Shown: positions 25,780-36,754 of the stretch, piece after piece
Layout: the number at the start of each line of letters is the position of its first letter
Numbering within the stretch: the first letter of the stretch is position 1
DNA from: Acanthococcus lagerstroemiae
Lineage: Eukaryota; Arthropoda; Insecta; Hemiptera; Eriococcidae
Direction: 5' to 3'
Length of the DNA: 64,000 nucleotides
Assembly: GCA_031841125.1 (NCBI GenBank)
Contig: CM063114.1
Coordinates: forward strand, 59,356,955-59,420,954
The notes under the pieces: model-generated
Database searches by the model: none
Seen by the model: the letters and a program-made list of their open reading frames with translations, nothing else
What the model was told of the DNA's origin: nothing
Program-made: the position numbers and the translations under genes

Positions 25780-27120
25780 TTTGACCTCCGGACTCCATCT
25801 TTTCACCTTGGCGGTAGCGAAACAGCCAGTGAGCGGGAGAGCAAGAGTCAGATAATGTGGGTATATTCATTTGACCTTTGGACGCCATCTTTTCGCCCGT
25901 GTGACCTTGAGACTCCACCCTTTCACTATGCGGCTAACCATTTCACTCTCACTTCCATTTTGTATTCATTCATTTAATCTTCGGACTCCATTTTTCCGCT
26001 TTGGTGGTTTAATTTCTGTCCTGGTGGCCTTGAAACTTAACCCTTTCACTACCCGATTAACCCTTTCCCTCGAGATTTCATACTATCTCCTTCATTTGAC
26101 CTTCGGACCCGAATCTTTCGCTCAGTACGTTTAAATTCTGTCCTTCTCAACCTTTGAACTCAACCCTTTTACTACCCGTTCACCATTTTACACTCAGTTT
26201 CATTTTATCTCGACTTGTTTGACCTTCGGACTCTGGTTTTTCGCTTTGGTGGTCTAATTTTCGTCCTTGTAACCTTGAAACTGAACCCTTTCACTACCTG
26301 GTTAACCATTTCACTATAGATTTCATTTTATCTTCATTTTTGACCTTTGGACTAGAATCTATCGCTCTGTTCGTTTAAATTCCGACCTTGTGGCCTTGAA
26401 ACTCAACCCTTTTACTACCTGTTGACCATTTCACTCTAAATTCTCCTTCATTTGACCTCCGGACTCGAATCTTTCGCTCTGTATGTTTACATTCTGTCCT
26501 TTTTAACCTTTGGACTCAACCCTTTTACTATTTGTTAACCATTTTACACTCGATTTCATTTTATCTCGGCTCGTTTGACCTTCGGACTCTATTATTTCGC
26601 TTTGGTGGTATAATTTTTGTCCCAGTGGCCTTGAAACTCAACCCTTATAGCTTTTACTACCTGGTTAACTACTTCACTATAGATTTCATTTTATCTCCTG
26701 CATTTGACCTTTGGACTCGAATCTTTCGCTTTGGTCGTTTAAATTCCCTCTGTGTGGCCTTGAAACTGAACCCTTTTACTACCTGCTGACCATTTCACTG
26801 TAAATCCTCCTTCATTTGACCTTTGGACTCGAGTGTTTCGCGCTGTTCGTTTAAATTCCGTCCTTTGTAGCTTGAAACTCAACCCTTTTACTACCTGCTA
26901 ACCATTTTTACCACTGATTTCATTTTATCTCCTTCATTTGACCCTCGGACTCGATCTTTTCACTTTGGTGGTCTAATTTCTGTCCCGGTGGCCTTGAAAC
27001 TCGACCCTTTTACTACCGGTAACCTATTTTGCTCTAGATTTCATTTTATCCTTCATTTGACCTTCGGACTCGAGTCTTTCCCACGTGTAACCTTGGGGCC
27101 AACCCTTTTACTGTGCGGTT
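25780..27120. repeat. ~120-bp minisatellite with 3-unit higher-order pattern
   Basis: About 12 degenerate copies marked by TTCATTTGACCTTCGGACTC, falling near 25788, 25869, 25971, 26092, 26217, 26337, 26450, 26571, 26700, 26811, 26934 and 27054. The rest of the unit runs through CTTTCGCT, CCTTGAAACTCAACCC, TTTTACTACC and AACCATTTCACT. Units three apart (for example 26092 and 26450, 26217 and 26571) are more alike than neighbours, giving a ~360-bp higher-order unit. Short open frames inside are repeat translations. Confidence 0.85.
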
Positions 27121-28089
27121 AACCCTTTACTTAACACTTTATCTGTGAGAAGATTTCACTTGTTTAGAATTAAACTAACATTCAGATTTCATTTTCTCGC
27201 CGTGTACATTTTCCTTGCATTGTATAATTCTATTATTTTGCTGCAGTATCCATTCACACACGAAAAAACAGAAGTACATCAACTATTTCGCGATAAAATT
27301 GAGTAACACATCACCAAATTGCTGATTATATTCCGCGTTAATGGGCCGGAATGACGCAGCGGTAATTTTGGAGAAAGAACTTGGGCTTCGGCTGTATTTA
27401 CTTTTTTATAAGCGTATACCTGTTTGTTGTAAATAATCTATTTTATTTTTTCATACATGTTTCTATATTTACCATATTATGACGCGAATATTTGTTTTAG
27501 CTGTAATAAATACAAGTTTTTAATGAGTCTGCATTTCATCGCTCACATCTATTTCACGCGCCTGCAGACTGACAAGATGCAACCCAACTAACAGTCTGAA
27601 AATATCTGTTTAAAATATAGCGATAAACAGTTGCCTTTAATATACACACGTATGCAACTTTATTAACATCTCCAAATATATAGAGTAACGGCTGGCATCA
27701 AAATACACACATATGCAACTCTATTAACATCTCAAAATATATGGAGTACCGAGTGCCTTCAACATGTCGAATATGCCAACCGATCGACACCAATTGACAT
27801 ATTCAAAATTTCCAATTTCCTGGACTGAACTGGTAGAACGCGAAAATCTCTGGATTGTTGAAAGCTAGAGGAGAACGGTTGGGAATTTTCAATTTTGAGA
27901 GCGAAATGGTGCCCTCTTACCAGTGCTCCAAACCGTTTTGCTGTAGCTGCCTCCATTCCAATGATACACTTTGTTCAGGGGAAATTCAGTGGACACTGTC
28001 TGTGGGTAGCTTTGACGCATTTGGACGCAGTTCAGCAAAAGGAAACCAACTAGCAAAATCCGCTTTTTGAGATCATGTAGAAACTATAT
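27121..28089. other. intergenic, small duplications only
   Basis: No gene recognised. A ~66-base segment containing TATGCAACT and ATTAACATCTC is tandemly duplicated at about 27640-27760. Related CAGTATGCAACC...AATTAACA fragments occur at 35440-35600 and 53740, so this is a dispersed repeat. Confidence 0.4.
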
Positions 28090-28260
28090 ATGGCACTGCG
28101 TTTACTGATAAGCTTTTTTCAACCTGAGTACACATTTTTGGATCGGGGGCCCAATTTTGAAAAATTCTACTTTTTACGCTCTTTCCAACATTCCAACAAT
28201 ATTAATAACTTATTTTGTTTACAAATGTTTGTTGGTTCCCTTTTGTTGGACAGCGTTCAT
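28090..28260 (+). repeat. dispersed repeat R1 (copy 2)
   Basis: Same order of landmarks as the copy at 14500-14665, including CTGATAAGCTTTTTTCAAC and TTGTTTACAAATGTTTGTTGG. Confidence 0.75.
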
Positions 28261-28384
28261 TTGATATAGATACAGCCATAATTTGACAGATTTGAGATTT
28301 GACACAAACGTTGAATAAGAAGTAATAAAATCTGTTTTTTTAGAACAAGCAAATGAAGTTCAAGAGCCATACTATAGAAACTGT

Positions 28385-28616
28385 ATGATATAGTGTTTAC
28401 TGATAAGCTCTTTTCAACATGGGTACACAAGATTACTAGAACTAGAACAGGGTGGTCCACTGAGCAAGGCGCAAATACGTCAATTACGTCACTGCGATGA
28501 AACTCATACAGGCCGCTTACAGGAATACAGTGTTTCTGAATATTTTCTCATAATTGATGCCCTCAACATATTTTTCTATTATTTTTACCATGTACAGCAT
28601 TCAATTGGCTGTCGTT

Positions 28617-28647
<31 letters not shown>

Positions 28648-28870
28648 TACGGCAAAAATTCAATTTTCCCATTACTTTCTTATGAAGTGAATTTCGACAC
28701 AGGTGAGACGGGAAGAATTGTTGCGGATTGCATACCCGAGTGGACCAACCTGTTATAGTTCTAGTAATCTTGGGTACACATTTTTGTATGGGGGGGGAGG
28801 GGTCCAGTTTTGAAAAATTCTACTTTTTACTCTCTTTCATGTCGTTTGGTTCTGTTTTGCTTAACAGCGG
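28385..28870 (+). repeat. dispersed repeat R1 (copy 3), split by an insertion
   Basis: The left part reads GTTTACTGATAAGCTC up to GGGTACACA at 28429. The copy resumes at 28771 with the same GGGTACACA and continues TTTTTGTATGGG and TTTTGAAAAATTCTACTTTT. The intervening 341 bases are a separate element. Confidence 0.75.
28430..28770. mobile_element. MITE inserted in R1, 9-10-bp target duplication
   Basis: Terminal inverted repeats AGATTACTAGAACTAGAACA at the left and the near-complement at the right, ending AGTTCTAGTAATCT. Both also carry a GGTGGTCCACT / AGTGGACCAACC extension. TGGGTACACA occurs on both sides (28420-28429 and 28771-28780), a 9- or 10-base target duplication of the size typical of Mutator-like elements. 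An internal A-run of about 24 bases lies near 28619-28642. No coding capacity. Confidence 0.85.
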
Positions 28871-28977
28871 CGATTTCAGTGGGAATGAGAGCTGTGATCT
28901 GTGAACTCATGTGAACTTGTCCGGTTGTCCTACCGTCTTATCTAAGGTGATTAATCATGTGACTCAGTTGGCTGTTT

Positions 28978-31900
28978 TTATTCGCTGTTGTTACCTTGAC
29001 GCGTCTTTCCGTGGCTTGGGCCTTTGTTGTTTGTTCGATGGCTCGTTCGTCGCCATTACTCATTTTCATGTTTCAACACTGCGCAGTTAGGATTCTGGAT
29101 ACGTTTTACTTCTTTCTTGTAAATGGTGGATTTAATTTTCGGTTGCAATTGTCATCAAACTGTCTCTAGCGGTATTCTTACTCACAGACAGGACATGGTT
29201 GATGATGTTTTCGATTTTCAATATGTGTTCCAGCTTGTATTATAATTGCAACAATTGCGAAAATGGAAGATGCCGGATATTGCGTTGGTGAAGGTACACA
29301 GAGGATCCAGCTTGATTTAATCGAAGTGAACGTGAATAATCGGTAAGAAATCAATTACCTACATACTTTGTGGTGTTATGAATCGAAGTGTTTAATTAAA
29401 TGAAGCCCTATAATGAACAGAAAGTGTTTCTTCCCTTCCTATGTCATAAAAATGAAATACAAGTTGCGTGATTCTTGTCTTTCACCTGGAAAAATCTCGA
29501 CGTCTGATCAAAATCTAGCTATTCCTTGGCTTCTTTATTTTGTAATTTGCTCGTACAATCATTTATGAAACTTTGTAGTTGCATTTTGTCTGGCAACTAC
29601 GCGCCAGTGATGTGTCTTAAAAACGGTATTGTTGGGCTAAACTTCGTGATTTATCGTGAAATTTGATTCTGAATTTTTTTTCTGGCCAAGAACGTTTTTA
29701 GCCAAGAGCCTCACTAAACATCCGGAGAGAGTTTAAGCTATTGAAATTCGTACCCATAAGCGTTCCCAATGTCGGTTGGTCTGATGAATTTTAGTAGTCA
29801 TGTTGACCATCAGTTTCTTCAGTTTGTGACCGAAGTTAAAAATTAAAACAATATGATCGAAAAGTATGCGTATTGAAACACACCGGGAATATGATATAAT
29901 GGCCGTTCGTGCAAAACAATACTTTTATATTTCTTTTTCCATTCTAGCTCCTGGCGTTCTTGTATATTTGAATGAAGTGTAGTGACAGAGCAGCATTCAG
30001 AATTTCCAACTTTCAATGTGGTAGCTTGAAGATTTCTCGTGGGTCCTGGTTTGATAGTCTTGTCTTTAGCACACGAAGAAGAATGATCATGTAATTTCAG
30101 TTTGCGGCTTCTTTAAAGGTACGTAGTTACTTTTGATCAATGAGCGTGTATTGAATTTCAACTTGGGAATTGGAATAGAAAAATGTTTTCTAATTTGAAG
30201 AATAATTACGGATTTTTAATTCTCAGATGTTCGCACACCGAACATGTGCGAAACAACTGAAGATGAAGGTGCCTGCTTACGCATTCTCAGTTTGGAAATG
30301 GTCATTCAACTGGAGTCAGTGTCAAGGAAACACGAGACAGCCGCTCAAGCCGAAAATGAACATGCAAGCTCGTCCAAGTGCCGAAGATGGTTTTGGTCTG
30401 TAGAGATTTTTCTTATTGCCGAAATATTTGAGATATTTTTAACTGTCAACAATTTGCGATTGTTTTGAAAGCGTTATTGATGTGCAGGCTGAAGTTTCTA
30501 AGCTCGCGGTCTTGCAAAAATCGTGGCTACGCTACTGACTGTAATTGAGTGTGGTTATTCAACTTCTTCACTTTTGGTTTAAACTGTACACTATAGTCTC
30601 TCAGTGTCTGCTGATTACAGGGGCCAGTAGTCAGCAATGGACTTGAAAAAATTTTAATAAAAATCTGTTTAGTGTAGTACAGGAAAAAAATTTCATAACT
30701 GAGCGGACACACGTTTCACAATGAGATGTTTCTTTCTGTAGCAAGTCGCTGTAACAGGAGTTGATCTGGGTGGTTGCAGATCTTAGGCTTGGCAGTGCTC
30801 TTAATAGCAAGTGACCTAAGAATAACGGGTGATTAATGCCTGCAGCTCCAATGCATTAGTATTTTAGGCTCAGATTTCAAACATGTTGAGTTTCGCAGTA
30901 GATTCAGACCATTGGGTCTGTTGTAGGCTGGAGGCCGCCAGCACAACAAACAAACCATCAACCGATCCCGTTTCATTCGCAACCAGCAAAAGTAAATAAT
31001 TTTGTTTTTGCTTGTTCTGGATTAAACGTGATATTAGTTGACCAGTATGCTTGCTGTGCAGGCTGGCTCCAGCGTACAACCAGTTGTGATTCACCAATCC
31101 GCTATGCAATTTACTCTGCCTTCTTGATTAGATTTATATTTTAAAACAGAATTTTAATTTAGGTCAGCTAATTTAAATGTTCCATTTTTTTCTCCTAGGA
31201 TTGTGCTAGTTACACCTAATATTATTCTAATATTTATTCTAGTTCGAGTTGACATGGGTTAGCGTGGGCCCGGAGCAGTTGCCGTGCCTTCTCCTGGCCT
31301 GCGTAGTGCTGTCGCATCCATGATTCCGTATTGTTTTTGGACAAGAGGGCCGCGAACTATACGGTTCATTGAAGCGATAAGACTATTTGCCCTGGCCATA
31401 GGTGCAAATAACACGTATATGGGGGCCAAAATTTTTAAGAAAAGCAAAACAAAAACTTACCTGCTTCTGTTGATGTTGTTATTATTCTTGGCGAATCTGG
31501 GGTGTCTTTTGGGAGATTTGAGGTGCTAAAGCCCCAACCCCCACATATTTGTACCTATCGTCCTACTCTATTTCCCGCATGTTTATACCCACAAGTCCTA
31601 TTTTAACCCATTGTTCTGCAGCTATGTTCTAGCGTTGGGTTAGTGAGAAAAACTAATACAGGCAACAGTAATGTCTGTGGGGTACTGCCTCCCTTCGCAG
31701 TGAACGGGCAGTCAGTGGCGAATGTAGTGGAGACCAGATTCTTAGATTCTTGATGTAGGTTCTTTTCCATTGATTTGGTCGGCGCTGATTGAGACTTTCC
31801 TGCCACAAGAACGCTGTCGTGGAGGGAGTCTATGGTGGCTATACCCTTTCAGTGCTGGGTCAGTGGCATGTGTGTTCGCGTAGGTATACGTATGAGTAAC

Positions 31901-34020
31901 TCAAGGTCCTTCCTCCTCGTCTTCTCTGTTACGTTGCCTCTAACTAGGGTTTGGGGCTGATCCTTAACAGAGTGGAGCGTACTGGATATGGCGGCTGGGG
32001 ATTAGCGCCAGGAGAAGCGGGCTGCAGTTTTTGGCTGTGATGGCCTTAGCTGTTGTCTCGTGGAGTCTGGGGCCCTACTATGGGTAACGTAACAGCAGGG
32101 AAGACAATGGGAAAGGCACCTTTCGGAAATTATCGGCCTTTTTTCTTAAAGGATGGGTCAGTCTCCTCGGACTTGTCCTTTCGGAGAGAAGTACGAAAGT
32201 TTCTGTGTTTCTTTTGTGATCCACCCAGGTCCTTTCTGTTAGTTTGGACCTGTTTTGTTGGTGTGTCTACAGCGCAACAACCTGACAATCAGACTGACAG
32301 GATGCGATTCGAGTCAGCGATTTTTTCCCGTTTCCTAAGGGGTAAATGCCAGGCACGTATTTTATCACTTCGGAGAACAGGGAAATAATTTCTGATATCT
32401 TTAAAAACTTCGTTCTCCAAACATTCCTAATTCCTTAGAATTATTCCTGAGTTTGTGAAATCCTTAAAATCATTCACCCCGGCTGCAGGCGAGATCCGAG
32501 GGCAAAGCAGGTGTCCCTTACACTCGCCTGCCGCCCCCTAGGTTCTAAGCAGGAGAGTTAGCTTCAGCCGAGCTTGTTACATCTTGCGAACTGTTAATGC
32601 TAACCGCCATCGTATTTCCCCAGTCTAGCCTACTGTAAGTGTACTGTCTAGAGTAGTAAAGGTATCTTAGTTCTCTCAAACTCGAATTGCAACTTCAATA
32701 GCAGCAGATCAAGGAGTCTCATTCTGTAGATAGTCTCGAGCAATAGGCATGTCAGTCTTGCGTCTTGATTCCTTGTCAACCAATGAACTCTCTAAAGAAA
32801 CGCATAGGAAAAGTCAGGGTCAGTGAGGCTCACGATGTGAACCTTCTGGGCTAGACCTTGTTCTCGCGAGTCCTTGTGCCCGGGGGCAAGGTTCCCAGGA
32901 GTGATCAGCGGATCTGGTTCTAGACACCCCTGGTCCCAGTATGGTGCGTGCTCATTAAAGAGTTAAATGAGTATCGAGCGGATCAAGAAGCTTCGTTTAA
33001 TTTCATTCTTATTTAGTCCCGAAAGGTCAATGTTGGAAGTTGCATAAGGATAACTCTGATTACCCATAATCAACCTCCTTCTCAGTCCCTTACTTATACG
33101 TACTCGAAAAAGAAAAAGAAACAAAAACGAAAATGAATCTGTTCTTGCTACATTCAGGTATTAGATATTAAGAGTACCTGATTTTCTTTTCTAGTGTTAC
33201 AGTCTTATAAAACCCTCAGCTTCGTGGTTTTTCAGGGTGATAAAACGGGCTTACACCTCCTGACAGTCATAACTGTATCCTCTGACCATAAGACTGCCTG
33301 GTAGATCTATGCTCTCCCTTGATTCGAGGCAGTCTCTTCAGTGAATCGGCCAATAGTGAACCTTGGGCGGTTGAGCTGTTATGGCTCTTCAGTGAATCGG
33401 TCACGGTTCGTGTGCGGTTGAGTTGTCTTGATCATTGCCGGATCATAAGACTCACAGGTAGCGGTAGTTTCCTCTACAGGGCGGGGTGTATTTATATATG
33501 CTTCTTGAAGATACTAGCGAGAGTTTGAAACGTAATATGAATTTATGTTGGCTTAAAGTGGATCAGAGTATTCCGCTCCTCTTTGAGCCAATGTACATAC
33601 AGATTCCGTTTTAAACATCTGAATTCGAGATTCGAAAGGGGGGGGCAGGGAGATCATTTATTTTCTAGGTAAAGGTGCTGGAAAGTTTACCTCCCTGGTA
33701 GCTTTATGCTCTCCCTTTGTTTGGGACGGTCTCTTCAGTGAATCGGCCAATAGTGAACCGTGTGCGGTTGGGCTGTTATGAATCGGTCACGGTACGTGTG
33801 CGGTTGAGCTGTCCCGACCATTGCCGGATCATAAACGTAACAGGAAAGAGTTACTTCTTTGGCACTGGATATACGTATGTACGTATCGAAGGTGGAAACA
33901 CTTCTCTGTAGGTCACTCAGTAGGGCGATTGGAGGGACAGTGTAAGACATAGCTTACTCAGCAGATCTGATGGCTTAGGACTGTAACACAAGGAAAGAAT
34001 CTCGAGGTAATACTTATTTT
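28978..34020 (+). repeat. left arm of giant inverted repeat
   Basis: Large parts are the reverse complement of 48085-53233. Matching blocks, in order: 28978-29110 with 53090-53233; 29260-29360 with 52840-52960; 30215-30310 with 52050-52170; 31250-31420 with 51370-51500; 31540-32390 with 50395-51230; 32460-33240 with 49540-50310; 33285-33470 with 48230-48425; 33895-34020 with 48085-48190. The arms are clearly diverged and contain indels, so this is not an assembly mirror. No intact gene is recognised. A segment at 33302-33470 is repeated in the same orientation at 33697-33855 and partly at 35068-35140. Confidence 0.85.
32053..32388 (+). other. ORF shared by both arms (left copy, 111 codons)
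   Basis: Unrecognised open frame with a counterpart of 109 codons in the right arm (50393-50722, minus strand). Both contain GKTMGKAPFGNY, FFLKDGSVS, CDPPRSFL and VWTCFV, and both end KCQARIL-LRRTGK at the same stop. No domain, signal peptide or transposase motif was recognised. Differences between the arms include many amino-acid changes, so coding constraint is not shown. It may simply be open by chance. Confidence 0.2.
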
Positions 34021-36754
34021 AGTACTTACTAAGAATATCTGAATTTCAGTGCAAATCTACTCGATACTTACGTTTCTGAGTAGCAGTCTCGAGTATATCT
34101 GTTGTTTATTTTTCAGTAATGAAATTGTGCTCCGAGAAATGCACGCATGCTGTCAGTATCGAACATTTTGACAACTGGGTGAATGGAGAATCAGCGCCAA
34201 GGACCACAATTAATCGCCGCTCCAACTTCGAAATTGCAGTCGATCATTTCGTCTTGAAGAAGTTTTCAATAGTTCGGATGCAATGACCTGCGCGCTAATT
34301 ACGCTTAACTCTTAATTATAATGGGAGACCGGATTTCTCGGCATTTATAACTTCGCTTCGCTTGACTATAGGGAAGAGTGCTGGTGATGAATGAGTATAC
34401 GTTGTAGAGCGAGAAGGGCTGGAAAAAAAATGTATTTTGCCGAAAATGGCGTAATTTCGGAAACAGTCAAGAACGCGGAAAAGAACCGAAAATGCCATTT
34501 TAAATCAAATGTGAAGAAAAAGCTAGAAATGTTCGTATAACGGTCGCGCTAGTTTCAGGAGTTTGAGTGAATGTACTGGCAAAATTTAGAAAGTCACGCC
34601 ATAGTCTACCAGAATGCTAAATCTCTGGATACCTAAACTAAAAGGAACATTTTTCTTCGAATTTGAGGGACATCTTTGCGTTTTCGCCGAATAATGCCGA
34701 AAGTACTACTTTCAGCGTCGAATTGTCAGTTTTTTAGTGCCGAGGAATTCGGTCTCAAATAATAAGTACGCAGAATTATTGTGTCCTGTGGCGTAGTTAG
34801 CTTATAGTGGGGGGGGGGGAGTTGGTCCTAACCAATGGAAGAGTGTTAGAGTGGGTGCTAAGATTAGAAAACCCCTATTTAACGAAGTCGCAAGAGAAGG
34901 GATGGTCCAGCTTCTCTAGACCCCTCTCCCCTGGCTGCACCACTGATTGTATCTTTTATTTTTACTTTATATGTTTACAGCTTTGAGTAGGGGTAGATTG
35001 ACTGCCATCAATTTCCTACTCAGCCTATTTTTGGGCATAAGCTTCCGTCAGCTCCCTCCGTTTGTTGTCTCTATCAGTGAACCGTGTGTGGTTGAGCTGT
35101 CTTGATCATTGCCGGATTGTAGACTCAACAGGAAGCACGGAGCTTCTTATGTAAGGGGTGCATGTATGTACTGATCAAACTTAAAGTACTTGTTTTGTTT
35201 TTCGGTATTGAAAACGTTTAGGTTCTTAGGTCAGTGCCTGTGCGCTGTCCATATCAAAACATTTTGACAGCGAAATGAATGAAGAATCAACGCTGCACTC
35301 CCTCACTTCGGTATAGCCATATCAGCAGCCAACAGCTGAACTAGTTGGCGAAATTATCGGAACACTAAGGTTACTTTCAACTCCGAATTATAATTGTACG
35401 CAGAGCCTTTGTGTCAGTCATTGGTCGTTTAATTGACTTCTTGTTGGCAGTATGCAACCTAATTAACAATGCAGAAACTGAAAAATTCTATCATACAATC
35501 CAATTAACACCCTCATATTTGGAAAATTGAACAGCGTGAAAATAGCCGATTTCCGCTCCTTGCTGGCAGTATGAAACTTCATTAACAATTTAAAACTTGA
35601 AAAATTCTATGCGCCTTCATACAGACACCACGCGACCCTATTAACATTCTGTAATTTGGAAAGTTCGAAATTGTACGAAAATAGACGAATTTTGCAAGTT
35701 TTGTGCCCTTTATTCTTGACAGTAAGCAACTCAATTAATAATTGAAACCTAGCTACTGCTAAACTGCGTGAAAATATTAGATTTCCACATGGAGAGGGTT
35801 GAAATATGAGGCGTCAATTGTCTCCATACATGATTTCAACTTCGGATATGAGAACCGTTTTCGCAAGGTTCTCAATAGTATCAATATAACAGAGGAAAAG
35901 AAATTGATGGGATCAATGGTCCAGCTCTAGTTCAGCTCGTATTTCTCGTTTCAGCAAAAATTCACACAGCAATCCATTTCAATTCCCCTGACAATTATGT
36001 GTACAACTCTATAGTTATGAATATTGCACCCCTCCCCCAGCTATAAATTTCTAGGAATGCAATATTTTAAACATAGATGCGGTCTTCAACATCAAACGCG
36101 TAAATTTATAAACATGAAACAAATCCAAATATCGAAGTGCTAACTGAATTGCATGATATCAATATGAAGGGGCACCGAATTTTTCTAATTGGGTTGCATA
36201 CTGGCGACAAGAAGGAGCACAAGGACAGTAGAAATTGACTATTTTCACAGTTCAGATTTTTCCGAATATTTGGAATGTTAATTGGGTTGCACGGTATCCA
36301 GTATGAAGGGGCACGATTTTTTTCTACTCGAATGCATTCTACTCACTTGCACTTTATAGAAATCAACTATTTTCACTAGGTCTTGAAGATTGTCTAGGTG
36401 ACTGCTGATGATAATAATGAGCATGAAATAACATGTAGTCGTGTGTTGTTTCTGATTTTGGTTACCGGCAATCAGTTTGTCAATGTTTCATTAAATTATA
36501 AGTACGTAAACTGTTGGGCCCATTGCATTTATCTTCCTGGAAAAAGTACACCATACGACCCAATAAACAGGTGAGAATTTCTCACAGATGAAAAAAGTTA
36601 CATATGAAGTTAACTGCACGAACACCAAAAAAAAATGGAATCCGAAGGTCAAATGAACCCGGATAAAATAAAATGTGAGAGAATTGCATTGATCGCGCCT
36701 CCACCAAGTTGAATATGCAATAAAATATACACCATCTGAACCCATTGATCCTTT
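34021..36754. other. spacer between left arm and satellite
   Basis: No gene recognised. It contains a second partial copy of left-arm sequence near 35068-35310, a MITE at 34786-34945, and direct and inverted copies of a CAGTATGCAACC...AATTAACA repeat at 35440-35600 and 36180-36310. A short stretch near 36640-36700 is the complement of the 25.8-27.1-kb minisatellite unit. Confidence 0.5.
34786..34945. mobile_element. hAT-type MITE, CAGTGGCGTAGCC family (copy 1)
   Basis: Begins CTGTGGCGTAGTTAGC and ends GGCTGCACCACTG, imperfect inverted termini of the CAGTGGCG family. Flanks ATTGTGTC (34778-34785) and ATTGTATC (34946-34953) match at 7 of 8 positions, the 8-base duplication expected for hAT elements. 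Interior has a G-run and no ORF. A better-preserved copy is at 61913-62180. Confidence 0.7.

Noticed and set aside
25711..26789. Several 85-93-codon frames at 25.7-26.8 kb
   Set aside because: They are translations of the 120-bp minisatellite.
33196..33983. LTR bounded by TGTTACAGTC and GACTGTAACA
   Set aside because: Similarity of the two ends continues outward as an inverted repeat, and neither a target duplication nor a primer-binding site was found.
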